A program made the position numbers and the translations under genes. From Nevskia sp964451925 (GTDB lineage Bacteria; Pseudomonadota; Gammaproteobacteria; Nevskiales; Nevskiaceae): 64,000 bases of DNA. The DNA is taken from NCBI GenBank assembly GCA_964451925.1, contig CAYVKA010000021.1, positions 1-64,000 on the forward strand, given 5' to 3'. Under the pieces are notes generated by a model. The model was not told where the DNA came from. It did no database searches and worked only from the letters and a program-made list of their open reading frames with translations. Position 1 is the stretch's first letter; every line of letters starts with the position of its first letter. Below, piece by piece: positions 28,504 to 37,781 of the stretch.

Positions 28504-29166
28504 ATGCGCGCATGGCGCGACGCATTGCTGTTCCATTTGGTTTTCGCCGCGGCCGCGGCCGGCGTGTTCCTGCTGCTGCGCCCGCCGGAACTGGGCTGGG
28601 GCGTGCTCGGCCTGGCGGCGTGCTACAACCTGCTGCTGCCGCTGATCGCCAGCCGCGGCGGCCACCGCGACTGGCTGGAGCTGTGGCTGTTCCTGCTGCC
28701 GCTGTCGGTGCTGCAGGTGCTGCCGGACTGGGTGCTGACCCAGCAGTTCGGCATCCTGGTTTTTCCGGACCTGGGCGGCCCGCACATCGGCGCGGTGCCG
28801 GCCTACATGGCCGGCTTGTGGGTCATTCCGCTGTTCTGGGTGGTGTGGCTGGCCGGCCGATCCACGCTGACGGCGGCGGTGCTGGCACTGCTGCTGTTCG
28901 CCGGCGCGGAATGGGCGGCGCGGCCGCTGCAGCTGTGGCACGCGCAGCACGTGGGCCAGTTCATGGGCGTGGCCAGCTACGTGCTGGTGCCGGAAGCGCT
29001 GCTCGGCTGGGCCGCGGCCCATGCGTTTGAACAGACGCGCGGCGGCAACCCGCTGGCGCGGATCGGCGCGGCGGTGTGCGTCAGCACGTTCTACACCGGG
29101 GCGCTGGTGCTGGCCTATTTCCTCAGCGAGCACGTCGGACTGCGCCTGCCCCTGCATCTCGGCTGA
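28504..29166 (+). CDS. Polytopic membrane protein of unknown function
   Basis: 220 aa, about six hydrophobic helices (for example LLFHLVFAAAAAGVFLLL, VLGLAACYNLLLPLIA, LFLLPLSVLQVLPDWVL, TAAVLALLLFAGAEWAA). A loop with GILVFPDLGGPHIGAVPAYMAG precedes the fourth helix. No known transporter or enzyme motif is seen. GGGG lies about 9 nt before the ATG. The gene follows the peroxidase on the same strand and converges on the metallopeptidase gene. Confidence 0.65.
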   Translation: MRAWRDALLFHLVFAAAAAGVFLLLRPPELGWGVLGLAACYNLLLPLIASRGGHRDWLELWLFLLPLSVLQVLPDWVLTQQFGILVFPDLGGPHIGAVPAYMAGLWVIPLFWVVWLAGRSTLTAAVLALLLFAGAEWAARPLQLWHAQHVGQFMGVASYVLVPEALLGWAAAHAFEQTRGGNPLARIGAAVCVSTFYTGALVLAYFLSEHVGLRLPLHLG

Positions 29167-29192
29167 CGGTTTCGGTTCACTGCGCAAAATCG

Positions 29193-29221
29193 TCGGCTGC
29201 GCTGCGCTTGAGCCGACCTAC
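29193..29221 (-). repeat. GTAGGTCGG repeat, copy 3
   Basis: The reverse complement reads GTAGGTCGGCTCAAGCGCAGC and ends in AGCCGA, with two differences from copy 1 at 22258. It lies in the 94-nt gap between convergent genes, where a palindromic unit can serve as a bidirectional terminator. Confidence 0.75.
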
Positions 29222-29260
29222 GTGGCGCCATTGTGGCCGCCGTTGGCCCGCCCCAAAGAA

Positions 29261-30103
29261 TTACAACTGCTGCGCGCCGAAGGTGTCGCAGCGCTTGAGG
29301 TCGCCGCTGTCGAAGCCGGCGCGGAACCAGCGCACGCGCTGCTCGCTGCTGCCGTGGGTGAAGCTGTCCGGCACGACGCTGCCGCGCGCCTGCCGCTGCA
29401 GGCGGTCGTCGCCGATGGCGGTGGCGGTGTTCAGCGCCTGCTCGACATCGCCCTGGTCCAGCCACTGGTGGCGCTGCTGCGCCTGGTTGGCCCAGACGCC
29501 GGCGAGGCAGTCGGCCTGCAATTCCAGCCGCACCGACAGGCCGCTGGCGCCGCGCGTGTCGCCGCCGGCGGCGTCGACCTTGGCGGTGACGCCGAGCAGG
29601 TTCTGCACATGGTGGCCGACCTCGTGGGCGATGACGTAGGCCTGGGCGAAATCACCGCCGCCGCCGAGGCGCTCGCGCATTTCCTGGAAGAAGCCCAGGT
29701 CGAGGTAGACGCGCTGGTCGCCGGGGCAATAGAACGGACCCGAAGCCGACGTGGCGCCGCCGCAGGCGGACTGCACGGCGCCGCTGTACAGCACCAGGTG
29801 CGGCTGCGTGTATTGGCGCCCGGCCCTCTGGAACACCGCGCCCCAGCTGTCTTCGGTGTCGCCGAGGATGGCGCGCACGAAATCCACGGCCGGATCGTTG
29901 GCGTTGACCGGGGCGGTGGCGGCCGGCGGCGCCACGCTCTGCTGCACCTGCTCCACCAGGCCCAGCATCTCCAGCGGATTGCGCCCGGTGGCCCAACTCA
30001 GCAACAGGGCGATGACCACGCCGCCGATGCCGATATGCGGCAGGCCGATGCCGCCGCGCCGGTCCTCCACGTTGTCGCTGCGTCTTGCGTCGCCCCAGCG
30101 CAT
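29261..30103 (-). CDS. ypfJ: Neutral zinc metallopeptidase, YpfJ family
   Basis: 280 aa. The start MRWGDARRSDNVEDRRG is the family's usual opening, followed by a membrane helix (GIGGVVIALLLSWATG). The zinc-binding HEVGHH lies in AYVIAHEVGHHVQNLLG, with the third ligand expected in RLELQADCLAGVWA. SACGGATSASGPFYCPGDQRVYLDL is also typical. It is probably membrane-anchored with its catalytic domain outside; the substrate is unknown. It lies just downstream of tgt. Confidence 0.92.
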   Translation of the reverse strand: MRWGDARRSDNVEDRRGGIGLPHIGIGGVVIALLLSWATGRNPLEMLGLVEQVQQSVAPPAATAPVNANDPAVDFVRAILGDTEDSWGAVFQRAGRQYTQPHLVLYSGAVQSACGGATSASGPFYCPGDQRVYLDLGFFQEMRERLGGGGDFAQAYVIAHEVGHHVQNLLGVTAKVDAAGGDTRGASGLSVRLELQADCLAGVWANQAQQRHQWLDQGDVEQALNTATAIGDDRLQRQARGSVVPDSFTHGSSEQRVRWFRAGFDSGDLKRCDTFGAQQL

Positions 30104-30168
30104 GGCCGCCCTCCGGTTGGTGCCGGACCAATTGTAGCGCGCGAATCCCCGCCGGACGCGCGTTGCAG

Positions 30169-31323
<1,155 letters not shown>

Positions 31324-31501
31324 GAGCGGAAATCGGGCGCCGGCGGGCGCCAGGGGGCGTATAGGGCGCAAAGTATGCCCGATTGCGCCGCTTTGCCGTG
31401 CGCAGCCGGGACGCCTGTACAGTATCCGGGCGCGCCCTCCCGGTGCCGCCCGGGCGCAGGCGCGGCATGGCCAACATCCAACATTCTGTCCGGAGACCCG
31501 C

Positions 31502-31837
31502 TTGAACACGCAATGGCTGTACCTGGGCATCGCCATCGTCGCCGAGGTGATCGCCACCTCGACGATGAAGGCGACGCAGGGCTTCACCCGCCTGTGGCCC
31601 TCGCTGGCGGTGGCAGCGGGCTACCTGGTGGCGTTCTATTTCCTGTCGCTGACCCTGCGCACGCTGCCGGTGGGCATTGCCTACGCGGTGTGGTCCGGCG
31701 CGGGCATCGCGCTGGTGTCGCTGATCGCCTGGCTGGCCTATGGCCAGACGCTGGACCGGCCGGCCATCGCCGGGCTGGCCCTGATCGTCGCCGGCGTGGT
31801 GGTGCTCAACGGATTTTCAAAATCGGTGGCGCATTGA
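31502..31837 (+). CDS. Small multidrug resistance (SMR) transporter
   Basis: 111 aa with four transmembrane helices. The key membrane glutamate is in LGIAIVAEVIATSTMKATQGFT, and helix 3 has GIAYAVWSGAGIALVSLI, all as in EmrE. It should export cationic drugs or quaternary amines by proton exchange. It starts at TTG 31502 with GGAG 6 nt upstream; no in-frame ATG fits. I looked for a guanidine riboswitch upstream and saw none. Confidence 0.92.
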   Translation: MNTQWLYLGIAIVAEVIATSTMKATQGFTRLWPSLAVAAGYLVAFYFLSLTLRTLPVGIAYAVWSGAGIALVSLIAWLAYGQTLDRPAIAGLALIVAGVVVLNGFSKSVAH

Positions 31838-31887
31838 GCGCCGGCAGCCGTTAAGCTCGCCATCGATCCCATTGCCAATGGTGCGCC

Positions 31888-33093
31888 GTGCCGCATGAAG
31901 AAACCCTGATCGCCACGCTGGCGCTGAGCCTGGCGCTGGCCTTCGTCTTTGGCCTGGCCGCCGTGCGCCTGCGCCTGCCGGCGCTGGTGGGCTACCTGAT
32001 GGCCGGCATCGTCCTGGGGCCTTATACGCCCGGGCTGGAAGCGGACGTGCACCTGGCGCCGCAGCTGGCCGAGATCGGCGTGATGCTGCTGATGTTCGGC
32101 GTGGGCACGCACTTCTCACTGCGCGATCTGATGTCGGTCAAGGGCATCGCCGTGCCGGGCGCGCTGGCGCAGATCGCGGTGGCCACGGCGCTCGGCGCCG
32201 GCGTGGCCTACCTGTGGGGCTGGCCGCTGGGCGCCGGGCTGGTGTTCGGCCTGGCGCTGTCGGTGGCCAGCACGGTGGTGCTGCTGCGCGGCCTGGAGCA
32301 GCAGGGCACGCTGGAATCGGCCGACGGCCGCATCGCGGTGGGCTGGCTGATCGTCGAGGACCTGGTGATGGTGCTGGCGCTGGTGCTGCTGCCGGCGCTG
32401 GCCGGGGTGCTCGGCGGGCAGGCGCCGGCCGGGCACGGCGGCGCGCCGGACGCGCTGTGGCGCAGCCTGGGCCTGACGCTGGGCAAGGTGGCGCTGTTCA
32501 TCGCGCTGATGCTGGTGGTGGGGGCGCGGGTGTTCCCGTGGATCCTGCAGCGCGTGGCGCGCACCAATTCGCGCGAGCTGTTCACGCTGGCGGCCATCGC
32601 GCTGGCGCTGGGCGTGGCCTACGGCTCGGCCCAGCTGTTCGACGTGTCGATGGCGCTGGGCGCGTTCTTCGCCGGCATGGTGCTGAACGGCTCCGACCTG
32701 AGCCACCGCGCCTCGACCTACCTGCAGCCGCTGCAGGACACTTTCGCCGCGCTGTTCTTCGTCGCCGTGGGCATGCTGTTCGACCCGCTGGTGCTGCTGC
32801 GGCATCCGCTGGAGGTGCTGGCGGTACTGGCGATTATCGTGGTGGGCAAGTCACTGGCGGCGCTGGCCATCGTGCTGCTGCTGAAGCGCCCGCTGGGCAC
32901 GGCGCTGACGGTGTCCGCCGCGCTGGCGCAGATCGGCGAGTTCTCCTTCATCCTGGCGGTGATGGGCGTGAGCCTGCACCTGCTGCCGGCGCAGGGGCAG
33001 AGCTATATCCTGGCCGGCGCGCTGCTGTCGATCACCGTCAACCCGCTGATGTTCCGGCTGGCGTCGCGCTTCCGCCCCGCGCCGGCGGGCTGA
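31888..33093 (+). CDS. Monovalent cation:proton antiporter-2 (CPA2) family protein, membrane domain only
   Basis: 401 aa, about 12 helices. RLRLPALVGYLMAGIVLGPYTPG, EIGVMLLMFGVGTHFSLRDL, SVASTVVLLRGL and GRIAVGWLIVEDLVMVLALVLLPAL are typical of KefB/YbaL-like antiporters. The C-terminal TrkA-N nucleotide-binding domain found in YbaL/KefB (about 560-600 aa) is missing: the gene stops at the end of the membrane part with a normal TGA. The start is a GTG with weak support. Confidence 0.88.
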   Translation: MPHEETLIATLALSLALAFVFGLAAVRLRLPALVGYLMAGIVLGPYTPGLEADVHLAPQLAEIGVMLLMFGVGTHFSLRDLMSVKGIAVPGALAQIAVATALGAGVAYLWGWPLGAGLVFGLALSVASTVVLLRGLEQQGTLESADGRIAVGWLIVEDLVMVLALVLLPALAGVLGGQAPAGHGGAPDALWRSLGLTLGKVALFIALMLVVGARVFPWILQRVARTNSRELFTLAAIALALGVAYGSAQLFDVSMALGAFFAGMVLNGSDLSHRASTYLQPLQDTFAALFFVAVGMLFDPLVLLRHPLEVLAVLAIIVVGKSLAALAIVLLLKRPLGTALTVSAALAQIGEFSFILAVMGVSLHLLPAQGQSYILAGALLSITVNPLMFRLASRFRPAPAG

Positions 33094-33187
33094 GCGCGGG
33101 CCGCGGCATGCGGGCGCAGCCGGCGCGGCGGAATCCGTATACTGGGCGGCGACCGGAAGCGCGCCACACTGTCACCGACGGAGAATC

Positions 33188-33523
33188 ATGCGCCTCATCC
33201 TGCTACCGCTGCTGATCGTCCTGTTGTCCGGCTGCGCCAGCAGCCGGGTCAGCGGCTGCACCAAGCTGGCCGGCCCGGGCTGGAGCACGCTGAGCCAGCC
33301 GCCGGCCAACGCCGAGCAGCTGCTGCAGCTGGAAAACCTGCCGCCGGACAGCCAGCTGGTCTGGCTCGGCAAGGGTCCGCAGCAGGTGCTGGCCTGCTAC
33401 TACTCGCGCGGCCTGACCAACCCGGGCTGCGGCGGCTCCAGCGCCTACAAGTTCGTGCAGAAGGACGGCCGCTGGACCTCGCAGGGCCAGTTGCTGGATT
33501 TCTGCGACACCGGGCCGAGCTGA
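33188..33523 (+). CDS. Small lipoprotein of unknown function
   Basis: 111 aa. The signal peptide is LILLPLLIVLLSGCASS with a clear lipobox (LLSGC). The mature part has five more cysteines (SGCTK, LACYY, NPGCGG, DFCDT), which could form disulfides in the periplasm. No family recognised. GGAG is located 5 nt before the ATG. The short 18-nt gap to the AraC gene suggests co-transcription. Confidence 0.7.
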   Translation: MRLILLPLLIVLLSGCASSRVSGCTKLAGPGWSTLSQPPANAEQLLQLENLPPDSQLVWLGKGPQQVLACYYSRGLTNPGCGGSSAYKFVQKDGRWTSQGQLLDFCDTGPS

Positions 33524-33540
33524 GTCCGGGGACTCCGGCC

Positions 33541-34362
33541 ATGATCGCCCGGCACTACCGCCCCGCCGCGCCGCTGTCGGCCTTTGTCGACCTGTTCTGG
33601 TACTACGCCGGCTTCGTGCGCGAGCACTCCAAGGAGCGGCTGCTGCCCACCGGCACCATCGAGCTGGTGATCAATCTGCGCGAGGACGAGGTCCGCACCT
33701 ACGACCCGGACGACACCAGCCTGTGCCAGCGCCTGCCCGGCAGCGTGGTGGTGGGCGCGCACTCGCGCTATTTCGTGCTCGACACCGCGGAGCAGAACGA
33801 TGTGATCGGCATCCACTTCAAGCCCGGCGGAGCCTTCCCCTTCCTGGCGCCGCCGGCGGACGCCTTCCGCGACGCGCATGTGCCGCTCGACGCGATATGG
33901 GGCGGCAGCGTGGCCAGGCTGCGCGAGCGCCTGCTCGCCGCGCCGACGCCGGAAGCCAAGTTCGCGCTGCTCGAAGGCGCGCTGCTGGAGCACGTCAGCG
34001 ACCAGGCGCAGCCGCACGCGGCCGTGGCCCATGCAATACGCTGCCTGGACGGCGCGCCGCACCTGCACACCATCACCCGCCTGACCGAGCGGATCGGCCT
34101 CAGCCCCAAGCGCTTCATCCAGCTGTTCAGCCAGCAGGTGGGCCTGACGCCCAAGCTGTACTGCCGCGTGCAGCGCTTCCAGCGCGTGGTGCAGACGGTG
34201 CAGCGCCAGGGCCGGGTGGACTGGGCCGACGTGGCCGCCGGCTGCGGCTACTACGACCAGGCGCATTTCATCCGCGATTTCCGCGCCTTTTCGGGACTGA
34301 ATCCTTCGGCGTACCTGGGCTCGCGCGGCGAGTACATCAACCACGTGCCGATGCGCGACTGA
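33541..34362 (+). CDS. AraC-family transcriptional regulator
   Basis: 273 aa. The N-terminal part (YRPAAPLSAFVDLFWYYAG, VGIHFKPGGAFPFL) is the DUF6597 sensory region common in AraC proteins. The C-terminal AraC HTH pair is LTERIGLSPKRFIQLFSQQVGLTPKLYCRVQRFQR and DWADVAAGCGYYDQAHFIRDFRAFSGLNPSAYL. The effector and targets are unknown; the downstream VOC gene and upstream lipoprotein gene are the nearest candidates. Confidence 0.93.
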   Translation: MIARHYRPAAPLSAFVDLFWYYAGFVREHSKERLLPTGTIELVINLREDEVRTYDPDDTSLCQRLPGSVVVGAHSRYFVLDTAEQNDVIGIHFKPGGAFPFLAPPADAFRDAHVPLDAIWGGSVARLRERLLAAPTPEAKFALLEGALLEHVSDQAQPHAAVAHAIRCLDGAPHLHTITRLTERIGLSPKRFIQLFSQQVGLTPKLYCRVQRFQRVVQTVQRQGRVDWADVAAGCGYYDQAHFIRDFRAFSGLNPSAYLGSRGEYINHVPMRD

Positions 34363-34461
34363 CATGCGGCGGCCAGAGCGGCGGGACAAATTCTTACAAT
34401 CCCCGGCATCCGCCTTGCGTTGACAATGGCGCATCGCCCCCGCCGGTCAAGGATCGATATC

Positions 34462-34878
34462 GTGCCCGCTTCCCGCAAACGCAAAACCCGCCCCTTCGTC
34501 GCCCCCTACCTGAGCGTCAGCGACGCCGCGCGCGCCCTGGATTTCTACCAGGCGGCCTTCGGCGCGGTGGAGATCATGCGCTGGGTGGACCCGGACAACG
34601 GCCGCATCGGCCATGCCGAAATCCGCATCGGCCAGAACTCGATCTACCTGGCCGACGAGTATCCCGAAACGGCCGCGATCGGCCTGCGCAGCCCGCTGTC
34701 GCTGGGTGGCAGCAGCTTCCAGTTCTGGCTCACGGTGGACGACGTGGAGGCCGCGACCGAGCGCGCGCTGGGCGCCGGCGCGCGGCTGCTGCGGCCGGTG
34801 GAGCAGTCGGCCCAGGACGGCCGGCGCAGCCGGGTGCAGGACCCGGGCGGGCATATCTGGACCATTTCCAGCCATTAG
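34462..34878 (+). CDS. VOC (glyoxalase-fold) family protein, PhnB-like
   Basis: 138 aa. VAPYLSVSDAARALDFYQAAFGAVEIMRW at the start, the GHAEIRIGQNSIYLADEYPE strand and VQDPGGHIWTISSH at the end are those of PhnB/YdcE-like VOC proteins. They are often enzymes or resistance proteins; this one's substrate cannot be told. The GTG at 34462 has AAGGA 8 nt upstream. It follows an AraC regulator that could control it. Confidence 0.85.
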   Translation: MPASRKRKTRPFVAPYLSVSDAARALDFYQAAFGAVEIMRWVDPDNGRIGHAEIRIGQNSIYLADEYPETAAIGLRSPLSLGGSSFQFWLTVDDVEAATERALGAGARLLRPVEQSAQDGRRSRVQDPGGHIWTISSH

Positions 34879-34892
34879 TACCGTGACCCATT

Positions 34893-34912
34893 GCTGACAG
34901 GCAGCTGTCAGC
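34893..34912. promoter_or_regulatory. Perfect 8-bp palindrome upstream of the MFS gene (possible operator)
   Basis: GCTGACAG-GCAG-CTGTCAGC, eight perfect base pairs with a 4-nt centre, located 48 nt before the MFS start codon and just after the VOC stop. The symmetry and size fit a dimeric repressor site. It could equally be the VOC terminator, though no T-run follows. Confidence 0.45.
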
Positions 34913-34959
34913 AGCCTCCGCCTAGCATGGCCCGGCCACGAACCACAGGAAACACTGAC

Positions 34960-36219
34960 ATGTCCGAGCAGCAAGCCGCCGCACCGCCCGCAGGCCGCCG
35001 CGCCGCGGTGATCTTCATCTTCATCACCGTGGTCATCGACGTGCTGGGCTTCGGCGTCATCATCCCGGTACTGCCCAAGCTGGTGCAGCAGTTCATGGGC
35101 GGGGACGCGGCCAGGGCGGCCACCATGTACGGCGTGTTCGGGACCGCCTGGGCGCTGATGCAGTTCATCTTCTCGCCGCTGCTGGGCGCGATCTCCGACC
35201 GCTTCGGCCGCCGCCCGGTGATCCTGATCTCCTGCTTCGGCCTGGGGCTGGACTACATCGTGATGGCGCTGGCGCCGAGCGTCGGCTGGCTGTTCCTGGG
35301 GCGCGTCATCTCGGGCATCTGCGCCTCCAGCTTCACCACCTCCTTCGCCTACATCGCCGACGTGTCGCCGCCTGAGAAGCGCGCCAGCGCCTTCGGCATG
35401 ATCGGCGCGGCGTTCGGCGTGGGCTTTGTGCTGGGGCCGGCGCTGGGCGGCGTGCTGGGCGACATCGACCCGCGCCTGCCGTTCTGGGGCTCGGCGGCGC
35501 TGGCCCTGCTCAGCGCCTGCTATGGCCTGTTCGTGCTGCCGGAGTCGCTGCCGCCGGAGAAGCGCGACGGCTTCCACTGGAGCAAGGCCAATCCGCTCGG
35601 CTCGTTGCGGCTGCTGCGCTCGCACCACGAGCTGCTGGGGCTGGCCGCGGTCAACTTCCTGTACCAGCTGGCGCACTGCGTGCTGCCCAGCATGTACGTG
35701 CTGTACACCAGCTACCGCTACGGCTGGAGCTCGAAGACGGTGGGCCTGACGCTGATGGCGGTGGGCGTGTTCAGCATCATCGTGCAGGGCGGCCTGGTAA
35801 AGCCGGCGGTGCGGCGGCTGGGTGAGCGCGGCGCGCTGTATGTGGGCCTGCTGTTCGGCATCACCGGCTTCAGCGGCTTCGCGCTGGCGCCGAGCGCCTT
35901 GTGGATGTGGGCGGCGCTGCCTGTATTCGCGTTGTGGGGGCTGATCGGCCCGGGCCTGCAAAGCCTGATGACGCAGCGCGTGGCGCCGCACGAGCAGGGC
36001 AAGCTGCAGGGCGCCAATGGCAGCATCACCAGCATCGCCGGGCTGATCGGGCCGACGCTGTTCACGCAGTCCTTTGCCTACTTCATCAGCCAGGGCCGTG
36101 CCTGGACGCTGCCGGGCGCGCCGTTCTACGTCGCCGCGCTGCTGCTGGTGGCGGCGCTGTTGCTGGCCCTGCAGGTGGCCCGGCCGGCACGGATGGCGGC
36201 GGCGCAGTCCGGGGCATGA
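34960..36219 (+). CDS. MFS transporter, TCR/Tet drug-export family
   Basis: 419 aa, 12 helices. Motif A is GAISDRFGRRPV; VIDVLGFGVIIPVLPKLVQ and RVISGICASSFTTSFAYIADVSPPEKRASAFGMIGAAFGVGFVLGPALGG (motif C region) are those of TetA-like exporters. It probably exports a drug or metabolite by proton antiport. AGGAA is located 8 nt before the ATG. The stop overlaps the start of the DCC gene (ATGA), so the two are co-translated. Confidence 0.92.
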   Translation: MSEQQAAAPPAGRRAAVIFIFITVVIDVLGFGVIIPVLPKLVQQFMGGDAARAATMYGVFGTAWALMQFIFSPLLGAISDRFGRRPVILISCFGLGLDYIVMALAPSVGWLFLGRVISGICASSFTTSFAYIADVSPPEKRASAFGMIGAAFGVGFVLGPALGGVLGDIDPRLPFWGSAALALLSACYGLFVLPESLPPEKRDGFHWSKANPLGSLRLLRSHHELLGLAAVNFLYQLAHCVLPSMYVLYTSYRYGWSSKTVGLTLMAVGVFSIIVQGGLVKPAVRRLGERGALYVGLLFGITGFSGFALAPSALWMWAALPVFALWGLIGPGLQSLMTQRVAPHEQGKLQGANGSITSIAGLIGPTLFTQSFAYFISQGRAWTLPGAPFYVAALLLVAALLLALQVARPARMAAAQSGA

Positions 36220-36614
36220 GCGCCGACGCACCGCACGAGTCACGGGCGCCGACGCGGGTCTACTACAACAGCGCCTGCCCGGTATGCAACGCGGGCGTGA
36301 ACGACCAGCGCCAGCGCATGGAAGCCTGCGGCGCGGCGCCGGTGGAGTGGATCGACGTACACCGCAATCCGCAAGCGGTGGCGGAAGTGGGCGCGGACCT
36401 GGAAACGGTGCGCGAGACGCTGCATGTGAAAACCGCCGACGGCGAAATCGCCCGCGGCGCCGATGCCTTCGCCGCGCTGTGGCAGCGCACCCGCGGCCAG
36501 GGCTGGCTGGCGGTGCTGGTGCGATTGCCGCTGCTGCACGCGCTGGCGCAGGGAGCCTACCGGGTATTCGCGCGGCTGCTGTACCGCTGGAACCGCCGCA
36601 AGGGCCACTGGTAG
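36216..36614 (+). CDS. DCC-family thiol-disulfide oxidoreductase-like protein (DUF393)
   Basis: 132 aa. The family motif DxxCxxC is present as YYNSACPVCNAGVN with C21 and C24, and EWIDVHRNP follows. DUF393 proteins have a thioredoxin-like core but an unknown role. The ATG overlaps the MFS stop, fixing the start and suggesting a joint function with the transporter. A C-terminal amphipathic segment (LLHALAQGAYRVFARLLYRW) is normal for the family. Confidence 0.88.
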   Translation: MSADAPHESRAPTRVYYNSACPVCNAGVNDQRQRMEACGAAPVEWIDVHRNPQAVAEVGADLETVRETLHVKTADGEIARGADAFAALWQRTRGQGWLAVLVRLPLLHALAQGAYRVFARLLYRWNRRKGHW

Positions 36615-36676
36615 GGCCCTCCACCCTGCCGCTGTGCCGCCGGTCACAACTGCACCGCGGGCCTGCGCGGCGGCCA

Positions 36677-36706
36677 TTGACAGGGCGCGGCCTCCACCGC
36701 TAAAGC
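36677..36706 (+). promoter_or_regulatory. Possible sigma-70 promoter for the YheT-like gene
   Basis: TTGACA at 36677-36682 is a perfect -35 box. An 18-nt spacer leads to TAAAGC at 36701, a weak -10. It lies 31 nt before the start of the hydrolase gene. Confidence 0.4.
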
Positions 36707-36736
36707 TATGGCGGTAACTTTCATCGCGTTTTTCCC

Positions 36737-37753
36737 ATGCACGGACCCGCTCCCCAAGTCAGTGCCAGCCATGGCTGTGTCATCGCCAGCGGCTTCCGGC
36801 CCCACCCGCTGCTGCGCAACCGCCATGTGCAGACCCTATTCCCGACGCTGGCGCGGCCGTTGCCGCCGCTGGCGATCCGCCACGAGCGGCTGGAGCTGGA
36901 CGACGGCGACTTCGTCGACCTGGGCTGGAGCGGCAGCGGCCGGGGACCGGTGGCGATCCTGCTGCACGGCTTGACCGGGGGCTTCGACTCCAAGTACGCG
37001 CGCGGCACGGCGCAGCGGCTGATCGCGCGCGGCTGGCGCACGGTGATGCTGCAGCTGCGCGGCAGCGGGCCGGACACCAACCGCCTGCCACGCTGCTACA
37101 ACCACGGCGACACCGAGGACCTGCACACGCTGTGCCGGGTGCTGCGCGGGCGCGAGCCCACCACGCCGCTGTACGCGGTGGGCTGGTCGATGGGCGCCAA
37201 CATTCTGCTCAAGGCGCTGGGCGAGAGCGGCGAGCGCTCGCCGCTGAGCGCGGCGGCGGCGTGCTGCGCGCCGTTCCAGCTGCAGGCCTGCGCCGAACGG
37301 CTGCGCCGCGGCTTCCCGCGCGTGTACCAGAACCACTTGCTGAAGAACCTGCGCGTGCGCCTGCGCCACAAGCACGGGCCGGTGCCGGTGCTGCCGCCGG
37401 CGAACCTGGAGGCGGCGCTGACGGCGCGGGATTTCTTCGCCTTCGACGATGCCTACACCGCGCCGGTCAACGGCTACCCCGACGCCGCGGGCTACTACGC
37501 GCAGGCCTCCTGCGGGCAGTTCCTCAAGGGCGTGCGCCGGCCGACGCTGGTGATCAACGCGGTGGACGACCCGTTCATGGTGCCCTCCATCATTCCGCAG
37601 CCGGCGGAGCTGGCGCCGCAGGTGACGCTGGAGCTGGCGCCGTCCGGCGGGCACCTGGGCTTCATCGCCGCCGGCGCCGGCGGGCGTCCGCTGTACTGGC
37701 TGGAGCAGCGGGTGCCGGAGTTCCTGTTCGAGGCCGCGGCGCGCCAGGCATGA
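36737..37753 (+). CDS. YheT-family alpha/beta hydrolase
   Basis: 338 aa. SGFRPHPLLRNRHVQTLFPTLAR is the characteristic YheT N-terminus. HGLTGGFDSKYARG forms the oxyanion region, S151 in GWSMGANIL is the nucleophile, INAVDDPFM holds the acid and GGHLGF the histidine. It is a cytoplasmic esterase-type enzyme; the natural substrate is unknown. It converges on queA. Confidence 0.92.
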   Translation: MHGPAPQVSASHGCVIASGFRPHPLLRNRHVQTLFPTLARPLPPLAIRHERLELDDGDFVDLGWSGSGRGPVAILLHGLTGGFDSKYARGTAQRLIARGWRTVMLQLRGSGPDTNRLPRCYNHGDTEDLHTLCRVLRGREPTTPLYAVGWSMGANILLKALGESGERSPLSAAAACCAPFQLQACAERLRRGFPRVYQNHLLKNLRVRLRHKHGPVPVLPPANLEAALTARDFFAFDDAYTAPVNGYPDAAGYYAQASCGQFLKGVRRPTLVINAVDDPFMVPSIIPQPAELAPQVTLELAPSGGHLGFIAAGAGGRPLYWLEQRVPEFLFEAAARQA

Positions 37754-37778
37754 GGCCGCGCCGCAGCCGACCGCGGCC
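37754..37778. terminator. Hairpin between convergent YheT-like gene and queA
   Basis: GGCCGCG (37754-37760) pairs perfectly with CGCGGCC (37772-37778) in the 28-nt gap between two convergent genes. There is no T-run, so it may act as a weak bidirectional stop. Confidence 0.4.
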
Positions 37779-37781
37779 GGA

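Noticed and set aside
31324..31501. Guanidine-type (ykkC/mini-ykkC) riboswitch before the SMR gene
   Set aside because: I looked for the paired ACGR-loop hairpins and found none; only ordinary GC-rich sequence is present.
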